From positions 1 through 16,846 of the forward strand of contig JBKPCR010000114.1 of assembly GCA_046727435.1 (NCBI GenBank): 16,846 nucleotides of DNA, written 5' to 3'. Each line of letters starts with the position of its first letter. The stretch's first letter is position 1. The notes beneath the pieces were generated by a model. It was not told where the DNA came from. It searched no databases and saw nothing but the letters and a program-made list of their open reading frames with translations. Positions 7,836 through 15,877 of this stretch are shown here, piece after piece. The position numbers were made by a program, and so were the translations under genes. Source of the DNA: CAVPRW01 sp046727435 [NCBI: bacterium] (GTDB lineage: Bacteria > Tectomicrobia > Entotheonellia > J063).

Positions 7836-8168
7836 GACACTGTGTTCATGCTGAGTGCGCCTGGGGCGGGCACACCAATGCTGGCCCGGCGGCTCACCAC
7901 GATCCTGCCGGCGATGACCCTCGCCGAGGCCATTGAGACCACGCGTATCCACCGCGTCGCCCGGCTCACCGGCGACCGCACGGCGTGGGTCACGACCCGC
8001 CCGTGTCGCGCCCCCCACCATACCATCTCGGATGCGGGGCTGATCGGCGGGGGCCACGTGCCGATGCCGGGAGAAGTGTCGCTGGCCCACCATGGCGTGC
8101 TCTTCTTGGATGAATTGCCCGAGTTCCGTCGCCATGTCCTGGAGGTCCTGCGCCAACCGCTTGAGGAG
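7836..8168 (+). pseudogene. comM/yifB fragment, copy 2 (same 111 codons)
   Basis: This is the second copy of the ComM/YifB segment. It is ungapped relative to copy 1, the same 333 bp long and about three quarters identical at the protein level by my count. It is better preserved in its second half ([15 protein letters not shown], then [20 protein letters not shown], then [14 protein letters not shown]). The start is more decayed: the Walker A position reads SAPGAGTP. Homology again ends at the second Glu of QPLEE (8168), the same codon as in copy 1. A shared leader begins at GGCATC, 7780. An ORF runs from GTG 7842 to a stop shortly after 8168, but a 111-residue piece without the P-loop is unlikely to function. 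Confidence 0.75.
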
Positions 8169-8426
8169 AGTCTCATATACATATAATTTCGCGGATGTCC
8201 TGGATCTCAATTCTTTCGCAGTCTTAGCTGCACGGCTCATGATTTCGAGGGAGTAGGGCAGAGCCCAGTAGCGGCGTAATTGTTCAGGGGGTCGTACGAT
8301 CAGGTGACTCAGGGCGACAGGCCATTTCCCTGTTTCTGAAACATTTCCGGCTGCGTCCCGATCGCTCCAATGGCAGGGGGTTCGCGGCGTCGTGCAATTT
8401 CTCCTGCTCCTCCTCTAGATTCCTGG
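8169..8426. other. Intergenic region, possible IS21 istA trace
   Basis: No gene is called. On the minus strand from 8240 an ATG opens MSRAAKTAK; allowing one missing base it continues [11 protein letters not shown] before a stop near 8185. This faintly resembles the N-terminus of IS21-type transposases. It abuts the end of comM copy 2. The rest, up to the promoter candidate of the next gene, shows nothing I recognise. Confidence 0.25.
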
Positions 8427-8432
8427 TATACT
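8424..8432 (+). promoter_or_regulatory. Possible extended -10 promoter of the cyclase pair
   Basis: TGGTATACT has the TGn extension and a 5/6 match to the TATAAT hexamer. Transcription would start near 8439, leaving a leader of about 77 nt before the ATG at 8516. No good -35 hexamer lies at the usual distance, which extended -10 promoters tolerate. Confidence 0.35.
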
Positions 8433-8515
8433 CGCCATGCGCTTTCCCTAGAGACCCCACCTTGACGGACGTTGCTCTTCCTTGGCACCAGCGCCAGAGC
8501 CGTGGAGGGTCGGTG

Positions 8516-11500
8516 ATGACCTTCGAGGAGATTCTCGACTACGCGATCGCCATGCTCCAGCGTCGCGGACGCCTGACCTATGGCACCCTCAAGCGACAGT
8601 TCCAGCTCGACGACGCGGCCCTGGAAGATTTGAAGAACGAACTCATTGAGGGCCAACGCCTGGCGGTCGATGAGCGGGGCAACGTCCTGGTCTGGACGGG
8701 CGACACGGTGTCGGCCGCCGCCCCCGCCGGCGCTCCCGCGCCGGTGCAGGCCCCCCTGACCTACACGCCACCATACCTGACTGAAAAGATCCTCGCGACC
8801 CGGACCACCCTGGAAGGCGAGCGCAAGCAGGTCACCGTGCTCTTTGCCGACCTCAAGGATTCGACGGAGCTGATCCGGGGCCTGGACCCCGAAGCGGCGC
8901 AGCAACTCCTCGATCCAGCCATTCACCGCATGATGGGGGCTGTGCACCGCTTCGAGGGCACCGTGAATCAGGTGCTGGGCGACGGCATTATGGCCCTGTT
9001 TGGCGCGCCGATTGCCCACGAAGACCACGCCCTGCGCGCCTGCTATGCCGGTCTGGCGATGCAGGTCGCCATGCGTGCCTATACCGAGGAGGTACGCCAC
9101 GCCCACGGCCTGGAGATGCGCATCCGTGTGGGGCTCAACTCCGGCGAGGTGGTGGTGCGCGCCATTGGCAATGACCTACACATGGACTATTCCGCTGTGG
9201 GGGAGACCACGCACCTGGCAGCACGTATGGAACAGCTCGCCACTCCGGGCAGCATCCGCCTCACAGTCGCGACCCTGCGCCTGGTGGAGGGCCTGGTGCA
9301 GGTCAATGCCCTGGGACCTGTGCCAGTCAAGGGCTTAGCCGAGCCCGTAGAAATCTTTGAGCTGCTCGGGGCGAGCGGCACCCAGCGACGCGTACAGGCC
9401 GCCGCGGCACGCGGGTTGACGCGCTTCGTCGGACGGCAGACGGAGATGGCCACCCTCACCGACGCCCTGGCGCGGGCTGGGGCGGGCCACGGCCAGGTGG
9501 TGGCGCTCGTCGGAGAGGCAGGAGTGGGCAAGTCGCGCCTGGTCTACGAGCTCACCCATTCCCACTATATCCGTGGCTGGCTGGTGTTGGAGAGCGCCTC
9601 GGTGTCGTATGGGAAGGCCACACCGTATTTCCCGGTCATCGATCTCCTCAAGCGTTACGCCCATGTCGAGGAGCACGATGATCCGCGCACCATCCGCGCC
9701 AAAGTCACCGGACAGGTGCTGACCTTAGACGAAGCATTGCAGGACACCATCCCGGCACTCCTGTCGTTATTAGACGCCCTCCCAGAAGACAGCCCGTTCC
9801 TCCAGCTTGACCCATCGCAGCGGCGCCAGCGCACGCTGACCGCGCTGAAGCGGGTGATGCTGCGCGAGAGCCAAGTGCAACCCCTGCTGCTCGTCTTTGA
9901 GGATCTACATTGGATCGACTCGGAGACGCAGGCACTGCTCGACAGTCTGGTCGAAAGCTTGCCCACGGCCCGCCTGCTCCTCCTGCTGAACTACCGCCCC
10001 GAATACCAGCATGGCTGGGGCGCGAAGACTTACTACACGCAGGTGCGGCTCGACCCATTGCCCCTCGCGAGTGCGGAGGAGCTCTTGCAGGTGCTCCTGG
10101 GGAATGACCCCGGTCTCGTGCCCCTCAAGCAGCTACTGATTGCACGCACGGAGGGGAATCCGTTCTTTCTGGAGGAGAGCGTGCGGGCGCTTGCGGAAAC
10201 CGGAGTGCTCAGCGGGGAACGGGGCGCTTATCGACTCGATACCCCCCTCCAGAGCCTGCAGGTGCCAGCGACAGTGCAGGCCGTGCTGGCGGCTCGTATT
10301 GACCGGCTGCCGCCCGAGGAGAAACGCCTGCTTCAGACTGCTGCGGTGATTGGTAACGAAGTCCCGTTACCCTTGTTACAGACCATTGCCGAACTGCCCG
10401 AGGAGGTGCTGCACCGCGGCCTGGCACACCTCCAGGCGGCAGAGTTTCTGTATGAGACCCGCCTGTTCCCCGAGCTGGAATACACCTTCAAGCACGCCCT
10501 GACCCACGAGGTGGCCTACGGCAGTCTCCTGCTGGAGCGGCGCCGTGCCCTCCATGCCCGCATCGTCGAAGCCATCGAACGGCTCTCTGCCGACCGTCTG
10601 CCCGAGCAGGCGGAACGGCTAGCCCAGCATGCCTTGCGGGGCGAGGTGTGGGACAAGGCGGTGACGTATTTCCGGCAGGCTGGCGCCAAAGCGTTGGCGC
10701 ACTCGGCCTATCGAGAGGCCGTGGCAGGCTATGACCAGGCGCTGCTAGCCCTCAGGCATCTCCCCGAGAGCCGCGAGACGCTGGAACAGGCCATCGATCT
10801 CCGTTTTGACCTGCGCATTGCGCTCAATCCGCTCAGAGAAGATGCACGCATCCTCGACTGCCTGCGCGAGGCTGCAACCCTCACCGAGGCCTTGGGCGAC
10901 CCACGCCGGTTGGGGCAGGCCTCCGCCTACATGGCCCAGTATTGCTGGCAGATGGGCGACAATGAGCACGCCCTCGCGTCCGGGCAGCGTGCGCTCGCGC
11001 TTGCCACCGACCACGGTGATGTCGGCCTCAAGGTCATGGCGCATCTCTTCCTGGGTCTGATCCTCCATGCCCAGGGCCAGTATCATCAGGCCATGGACCT
11101 CGTCAGAAAGAACGTGGTCGCCCTCCAAGGGAAGCTGCTCCACGAGCGCCTGGGCCAGACCGGGATTCCGGCGGTGATCTCCCGCGCCTGGTTAACCCGG
11201 TGCCTGGCCGAGCTGGGAGCTTTCACCGAGGGGATGGCCATCGGGGAAGAAGGGGTCCGGATCGCGGAGGCGGCCGATCAGCCCTTCAGCCTTGCCCATG
11301 CGTATCTGGGGATGGGCCTTCTGTACCTCCGCAAAGGGGACGGGCCGAAAGCGATCTCCATGCTCGAGCGTAGCCTTGGACTCTGCCAGGCGTGGAACAT
11401 CTCCGACGTGTTCCTCAGGACCGCCTCAGCCTTAGGTGCGACGTATGCTCTCTCCGAGAGGCTCAATGAAGCACTGCCATTGCTGGAGCAGGCGGTGGAG

Positions 11501-11941
11501 CAGAGGACCTCCATGCGATTCATGGTCGACTATGCCCTCCAGGTCGCCTGGCTGAGCGAGGGGTATGTGCTGACGGGCCGGCTGGAAGACGCGAGTGCGC
11601 TCGCCGGCCGTGCCCTCGACCTCGCCCGTGCCCGCAAGGAGCGGGGGCACGAGGCGTGGGCCCTGCGACTCCTCGGCGAAATCCACGCACACCATGATCC
11701 CCCGGAGGCCAAGCTGGCCGAAACCGCCTACTGTGAGGCCCTGGCCCTAGCCGAGGAGCTGAGCATGCGCCCGCTCCAGGCCCACTGCCTCCGCGGGCTG
11801 GGGACGCTCTATGCCACGATTAGCCGCCATGCTGAGGCCCATGCCGAGCTGGAGACTGCCATCAAGCTGTACCGCGCCATGGATATGACCTTCTGGCTCC
11901 CCCAGGCGGAGGCGTCACTGGCACAGGCGGAGGGGCGGTGA
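8516..11941 (+). CDS. Cyclase-AAA ATPase-TPR signalling protein A
   Basis: This 1141-residue multidomain protein has four parts. Residues 1-61 are a helical, possibly winged-helix domain shared with protein B. Residues 105-285 are a class III nucleotide cyclase domain with metal-binding Asp112 (LFADLKDST) and Asp156 (LGDGIMALFG) and transition-state Arg237. The usual base-selecting Lys is Gln152, its partner position is Ser226 and the catalytic Asn position is His233. Residues 300 to about 600 are an AAA/STAND-like ATPase with Walker A GEAGVGKS (333-340) and Walker B LLLVFEDLHWID (Asp463). From about 690 on there are TPR-like helix pairs. I chose ATG 8516 because GGAGGG lies 6 nt upstream and protein B aligns from there; the upstream TTG at 8462 adds 18 unconserved residues. 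The stop overlaps the next ATG (TGATG). The architecture recalls mycobacterial Rv0386-type proteins. It probably senses a ligand or partner through the TPR/ATPase part; cyclase activity is uncertain. Confidence 0.88.
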   Translation: MTFEEILDYAIAMLQRRGRLTYGTLKRQFQLDDAALEDLKNELIEGQRLAVDERGNVLVWTGDTVSAAAPAGAPAPVQAPLTYTPPYLTEKILATRTTLEGERKQVTVLFADLKDSTELIRGLDPEAAQQLLDPAIHRMMGAVHRFEGTVNQVLGDGIMALFGAPIAHEDHALRACYAGLAMQVAMRAYTEEVRHAHGLEMRIRVGLNSGEVVVRAIGNDLHMDYSAVGETTHLAARMEQLATPGSIRLTVATLRLVEGLVQVNALGPVPVKGLAEPVEIFELLGASGTQRRVQAAAARGLTRFVGRQTEMATLTDALARAGAGHGQVVALVGEAGVGKSRLVYELTHSHYIRGWLVLESASVSYGKATPYFPVIDLLKRYAHVEEHDDPRTIRAKVTGQVLTLDEALQDTIPALLSLLDALPEDSPFLQLDPSQRRQRTLTALKRVMLRESQVQPLLLVFEDLHWIDSETQALLDSLVESLPTARLLLLLNYRPEYQHGWGAKTYYTQVRLDPLPLASAEELLQVLLGNDPGLVPLKQLLIARTEGNPFFLEESVRALAETGVLSGERGAYRLDTPLQSLQVPATVQAVLAARIDRLPPEEKRLLQTAAVIGNEVPLPLLQTIAELPEEVLHRGLAHLQAAEFLYETRLFPELEYTFKHALTHEVAYGSLLLERRRALHARIVEAIERLSADRLPEQAERLAQHALRGEVWDKAVTYFRQAGAKALAHSAYREAVAGYDQALLALRHLPESRETLEQAIDLRFDLRIALNPLREDARILDCLREAATLTEALGDPRRLGQASAYMAQYCWQMGDNEHALASGQRALALATDHGDVGLKVMAHLFLGLILHAQGQYHQAMDLVRKNVVALQGKLLHERLGQTGIPAVISRAWLTRCLAELGAFTEGMAIGEEGVRIAEAADQPFSLAHAYLGMGLLYLRKGDGPKAISMLERSLGLCQAWNISDVFLRTASALGATYALSERLNEALPLLEQAVEQRTSMRFMVDYALQVAWLSEGYVLTGRLEDASALAGRALDLARARKERGHEAWALRLLGEIHAHHDPPEAKLAETAYCEALALAEELSMRPLQAHCLRGLGTLYATISRHAEAHAELETAIKLYRAMDMTFWLPQAEASLAQAEGR

Positions 11942-14900
11942 TGGACTACGACACCATCCTCGAGCAGGTCGTTGCCCTTCTCCAGCGAGAAAAGCGGCTC
12001 TCCTATCGTGTGCTGAAGCGACGGCTGCAGCTCGATGACGAGACACTGGAAGATCTCAAAGAGGACCTGATCTACGCCAAGCAGCTGGCGGTGGATGAGG
12101 AGGGGAAAGTGCTGGTGTGGACCGAGGCACCAGGTCCACCCCCTGGCTTGGAGACGGGCGCGCCCCCCTGGCCAGAGACCAGGCGAGCACCCGCCCCCGA
12201 TGATCCAGCGGCGATGCGTCCCATCGCCTATACCCCCCGGCATCTGGCCGAGCGCATTCTCGCCGAGCACCAGGCCCTGGCAGCGCGCGGCGCACCGGAC
12301 GGCGAGCGCAAGACCATCACGGCGCTGTTTGCCGACATCAAGGGGTCGATGGCGTTGCTGGAAGACCTCGACCCTGAAGACGCCCGGCACATGATCGATC
12401 CCGCGCTGCGGCTGATGATGGAGGCGGTGCATCGCTACGAGGGCTACGTGGCGCAGTCCTTGGGCGACGGCATTTTCGCCCTCTTCGGTGCCCCGATCGC
12501 CCACGAAGATCACGCCCAGCGCGCCCTCTATGCGGCCCTGCGCATGCAGGAGGCCATCGCGCAGTATAGCCAGCGGCTGCGGGGGGAGCGCGGCGTCAAC
12601 CTGGAGATCCGCGTCGGGGTGAACACCGGGGATGTGGTGGTGCGCGCCATCCGCACCGACGATCTGCACACCGACTACGTGCCCATTGGGCATGCGACTA
12701 GCCTGGCGGCCCGCCTGCAAAGTCTGGCCACAGGCGGGGCGATTGTGGTCAGCGCCCCGACCTACACGCTCACCGAGGGATATTTTACCTATACGTCCTT
12801 GGGGACGGCGCAGGTGAAAGGGGTCAGTGAGCCGGTGCCGCTGTACCAGGTGGTGGGGGTGGGGCCGCTGCGCACCCGGCTCGAGATGGCGGCCCGCCGA
12901 GGGCTGGTCCGCTTTGTGGGGCGGCAAGGCGAGCTGACGCAGTTGCACAAAGCCCTGGAGCAGGCCAGGGGAGGACGGGGGCAGATCGTCGGGGTCGTGG
13001 GTGAGCCGGGGGTGGGGAAGTCACGGCTGTACTACGAGTTCAAGCTCCGCGCCCCGCACGGCGGCCTGGTGCTAGAGACGTTTTCCGTGTCACACGGCAA
13101 GGCGTATCCGTATCTGCCGCTGCTGGAGCTGCTCAAACACTACTTCCAACTCACGCCCCAGGACGAGGCCCGGCGACGGCGCGAGCAGGTGACGGGCAAG
13201 CTGCTCACCCTGGATCGGAGTCTGGAAGACACCCTGTCCTACCTGTTGGCCTTGCTGGGGGATGCCGAGGCCACCACTCAGCTGGCCCAAATGGATCCCC
13301 CGCTACGCCGCCGCCGCACCTTCGAGGCGATCACCAGGGTGCTGCTGCGCGAAAGCCTGAATCAGCCCCTGCTGCTACTGATCGAAGACCTGCACTGGCT
13401 CGATCACGAGACCGAAGCCTGGCTGCAGCTCCTGAGTGAGCGTGTACCGACGGCGCCCATCCTGCTGCTGGTCAACTATCGCCCCGAGTACCAGCACGCC
13501 TGGGGCAGCAAGACGTATTACACCCAACTGCGGCTGGACGCGCTGGGTCAGGAGGAGGCAGACGAACTCCTCACCGCGCTCCTGGGCCATGACCCGAGCC
13601 TCCAAGCCCTAAAACAGCTCATCCTGGCGCGGACAGAAGGCAACCCCTTTTTCATGGAGGAGTTGGTCCAGGCTCTGGTGGAGCAGGGGGTCGTGAGGCG
13701 GGAGAGCACCGTCGGGGACCAGGTCACCCGGGTCTCCCTGACCCGGCCACTGACGGCCATACAGTTACCGCCGACGGTGCAGGGTATCTTGGCGGCGCGC
13801 ATGGATCGGCTGTCGGCGGGCGACAAGGCCCTGCTGCAGATCCTGGCCGTCATCGGCAAAGAGTTCCCCTTGAGTCTGCTCACGCAGGTGGTGGACCAGC
13901 CGGAGGCGGAAGTGCAGGGAGGCTTGGCACATCTGCAGCAGGGGGAGTTCATCTACGAGCAACCGGCCTTTCCGGAGCCCGAGTACACCTTTAAGCACGC
14001 CTTGACCCAGGAGGTGGCCTATCAATCGCTGCTGCTGGAGCGCCGTCGGGAGCTACACGAGCGCACGGCACAGGCCATGGAGGTCCTCTCTCATGGCCGG
14101 CTGGAGGAGCGCTACAACGAGCTGGCGCATCACTATAGTCGCAGCGCCAACGCGGAGAAGGCGGTGGTCTATCTGCAGGCGGCTGGGGAGCAGGCGTCCC
14201 AGCGCTTCGCCCTGGGGGACGCAATCGGGCACTTGACCACGGCCTTGGCACGGCTCAACACCCTGCCGGACACGCCGCAGCGCCTGCAGCAGGAACTGCA
14301 CCTGCACCTGTCCCTGGGCGTGCCGCTGGTCTTCACCAGGGGCCATGCCGCCCCCGAAGTGGAAGCGACCTATACCCGGGCGCTCGCCTTGTGCCAGCAG
14401 GTTGGCGACGCCTCGCAACACTTTGCCGCGCTGCTGGGCCTGCGACGGCTGCATCACGGACGCGGGGATCTGCAGCGAGCGCAAGGGCTGTCGGAGGAGC
14501 TCCTGGCCCTGGCCCAGCAAGCAGACGATGCCGGGCGCCTGGCCCGGGCGCATATGATGCTGGCGGAAGTCCTGCTGTCGGAGGGCGTGTTTGGTCAGGC
14601 CCGAGACCATGCCGCGCAGGGGAGCACGCTCTACGATCGCCAGCAGCAGCGTGCCCAGGCTATCCTTTATGGGAACGATACCGGCGTGGGCTGCCTCTGC
14701 TATGAAGCCATCGCCCTCTGGATGCTGGGGTATCCGGACCAGGCCTTGCAGCGCAGCCAGCAGGGGCAGGCCCTGGCTCAGGAGGTGGCGCACCCCTTCA
14801 GCCTGGGATTTGCCCTCCAGCAAGCTGGCTGGCTCCATCAGCACCGCCGGGAAGCACAGGCCGCGCAGGCGCGTGCCGAGGCCGTCATCGTCATGACGAC

Positions 14901-15450
14901 TGAGCAGGACTTTGCGCTCTTTCTCGCCCATGGGACCGTCTTGCGGGGCTGGGCGTTCGCCGCACAGGGCCGGGCGGCGGAGGGCATCGCCGAGATGCAG
15001 CAGGGCTTGGCCGCCTACCAGGCGATAGGGCAGGGCGGCGTGTGGCGGATAGTGGCGCTAGCCCTGCTAGCGGAGGGGTATGACAAGGCGGGACAGGTGG
15101 CAGCAGGGCTTGACGCCCTGCACGAGGCCTTGGCGATGGCAGAGTGTTGTGGGGCGCGTCAGTGGGAGGCCGAGCTGAATCGGCTCAAGGGGGAGTTGCT
15201 TCTGGAGCAGACTGTGGACCACACGGGGGAGGCGGAAGCGTGCTTCATGCAAGCGCTGGCTATTGCTCGCCGCCAGCAGGCCAGGTCCTATGAGCTGCGG
15301 GCCGCCATGAGCCTGAGCCGGCTGTGGCAGCAGCAGGGCAAACGCCACGAAGCCCGTGCGCTGCTGGCCCCGATCTACGGCTGGTTCACCGAGGGCTTCG
15401 ACACCGCCGACCTGCAGGAGGCGAAAGCGTTACTTGACGAATGGTCATGA
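11941..15450 (+). CDS. Cyclase-AAA ATPase-TPR signalling protein B (paralogue)
   Basis: This 1169-residue protein has the same architecture as its upstream neighbour. Residues 1-61 are the shared N-terminal domain, more than half identical and ungapped against A. A Pro-rich linker follows (62-90). Residues 124-306 are the cyclase domain with Asp132 (LFADIKGSM), Asp176 (LGDGIFALFG) and Arg258; Gln172, Val247 and Ser254 replace the usual Lys, Asp/Cys and Asn. The ATPase has Walker A GEPGVGKS (354-361) and Walker B LLLLIEDLHWLD (Asp483). From about 700 to the end there is a TPR-like helical tail that has diverged far from that of A. The ATG at 11941 shares its A with the TGA of gene A (TGATG); an in-frame GTG at 11938 is an alternative start. 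Coupling implies balanced production and perhaps a heteromer. Cyclase output is doubtful, with the Asn position Ser. Confidence 0.88.
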   Translation: MDYDTILEQVVALLQREKRLSYRVLKRRLQLDDETLEDLKEDLIYAKQLAVDEEGKVLVWTEAPGPPPGLETGAPPWPETRRAPAPDDPAAMRPIAYTPRHLAERILAEHQALAARGAPDGERKTITALFADIKGSMALLEDLDPEDARHMIDPALRLMMEAVHRYEGYVAQSLGDGIFALFGAPIAHEDHAQRALYAALRMQEAIAQYSQRLRGERGVNLEIRVGVNTGDVVVRAIRTDDLHTDYVPIGHATSLAARLQSLATGGAIVVSAPTYTLTEGYFTYTSLGTAQVKGVSEPVPLYQVVGVGPLRTRLEMAARRGLVRFVGRQGELTQLHKALEQARGGRGQIVGVVGEPGVGKSRLYYEFKLRAPHGGLVLETFSVSHGKAYPYLPLLELLKHYFQLTPQDEARRRREQVTGKLLTLDRSLEDTLSYLLALLGDAEATTQLAQMDPPLRRRRTFEAITRVLLRESLNQPLLLLIEDLHWLDHETEAWLQLLSERVPTAPILLLVNYRPEYQHAWGSKTYYTQLRLDALGQEEADELLTALLGHDPSLQALKQLILARTEGNPFFMEELVQALVEQGVVRRESTVGDQVTRVSLTRPLTAIQLPPTVQGILAARMDRLSAGDKALLQILAVIGKEFPLSLLTQVVDQPEAEVQGGLAHLQQGEFIYEQPAFPEPEYTFKHALTQEVAYQSLLLERRRELHERTAQAMEVLSHGRLEERYNELAHHYSRSANAEKAVVYLQAAGEQASQRFALGDAIGHLTTALARLNTLPDTPQRLQQELHLHLSLGVPLVFTRGHAAPEVEATYTRALALCQQVGDASQHFAALLGLRRLHHGRGDLQRAQGLSEELLALAQQADDAGRLARAHMMLAEVLLSEGVFGQARDHAAQGSTLYDRQQQRAQAILYGNDTGVGCLCYEAIALWMLGYPDQALQRSQQGQALAQEVAHPFSLGFALQQAGWLHQHRREAQAAQARAEAVIVMTTEQDFALFLAHGTVLRGWAFAAQGRAAEGIAEMQQGLAAYQAIGQGGVWRIVALALLAEGYDKAGQVAAGLDALHEALAMAECCGARQWEAELNRLKGELLLEQTVDHTGEAEACFMQALAIARRQQARSYELRAAMSLSRLWQQQGKRHEARALLAPIYGWFTEGFDTADLQEAKALLDEWS

Positions 15451-15478
15451 TACGGCCCCATAGGGGTTCGGCCGCGTA
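15451..15478 (+). other. Weak stem-loop immediately after gene B
   Basis: TACG-GCC (15451-15457) can pair with GGC-CG-CGTA (about 15470-15478) with a two-base bulge, enclosing a CCCC-ATA-GGGG core. It starts at the first base after the stop codon. No T-run follows, so a terminator role is only possible. Confidence 0.2.
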
Positions 15479-15505
15479 ACGAGCAGGCTGAGCAGCGGGA
15501 CCTTC

Positions 15506-15730
15506 GGCATCCCGAGAGGCACTGGTGAAGCGAAATGGTATGCAGGCGTTCTGCGCACAACGTCCTGAGATTGGAGCCACCCCTACACGACCAGATGAAA
15601 GGTGAAATTGCGCCTATCCCAATAGGATTGGATCTTGACCATGAAGCTGGCGCGGCGGCTCACCACCAGCCTACCGGCGATGCCCCCGAAGCGATCGAAA
15701 CCACCCGAATCCACCGCGTCGCCGGCCACA
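15506..15730 (+). repeat. comM/yifB-derived repeat, copy 3 (scrambled)
   Basis: This is the third copy of the dispersed repeat. The leader GGCATCCCGAGAGGC...GGTGAAGC matches copy 1 (from 4812) with few changes. TTCTGCGCACAACGTCCTG then matches the HNVL start. The P-loop region is replaced by about 65 bp of unrelated sequence (about 15583-15642). CTGGCGCGGCGGCTCACCA then resumes the LARRLTT block, followed by a 4-bp deletion and [11 protein letters not shown] (ending near 15729). The rest of the 111-codon segment is absent. It lies between gene B and the alcohol dehydrogenase, in the same orientation as copies 1 and 2, and cannot encode a functional product. Confidence 0.65.
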
Positions 15731-15877
15731 TTGCGTGACCCCCATGATGTCTCAGGAGCTGACGAGACCGGATGACAGGGGGGTGACACATGGGCACAGC
15801 CGCCCAACCAACTCAGCACAATGGTTCTGTCAGATTTCACGCCAACAGGGTCAACACCGGTGGCCCGTTGCTTTCTC

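Noticed and set aside
7278-8240. Minus-strand ORF of 320 codons across the sugar dehydrogenase end, intergenic region and comM copy 2
   Set aside because: It runs antisense to two recognisable plus-strand segments and has no coherent domain. Only its first residues may be an IS trace.
11809-14931. Minus-strand ORFs of 379 and 292 codons opposite gene B
   Set aside because: High-GC antisense shadows of a well-supported coding frame.
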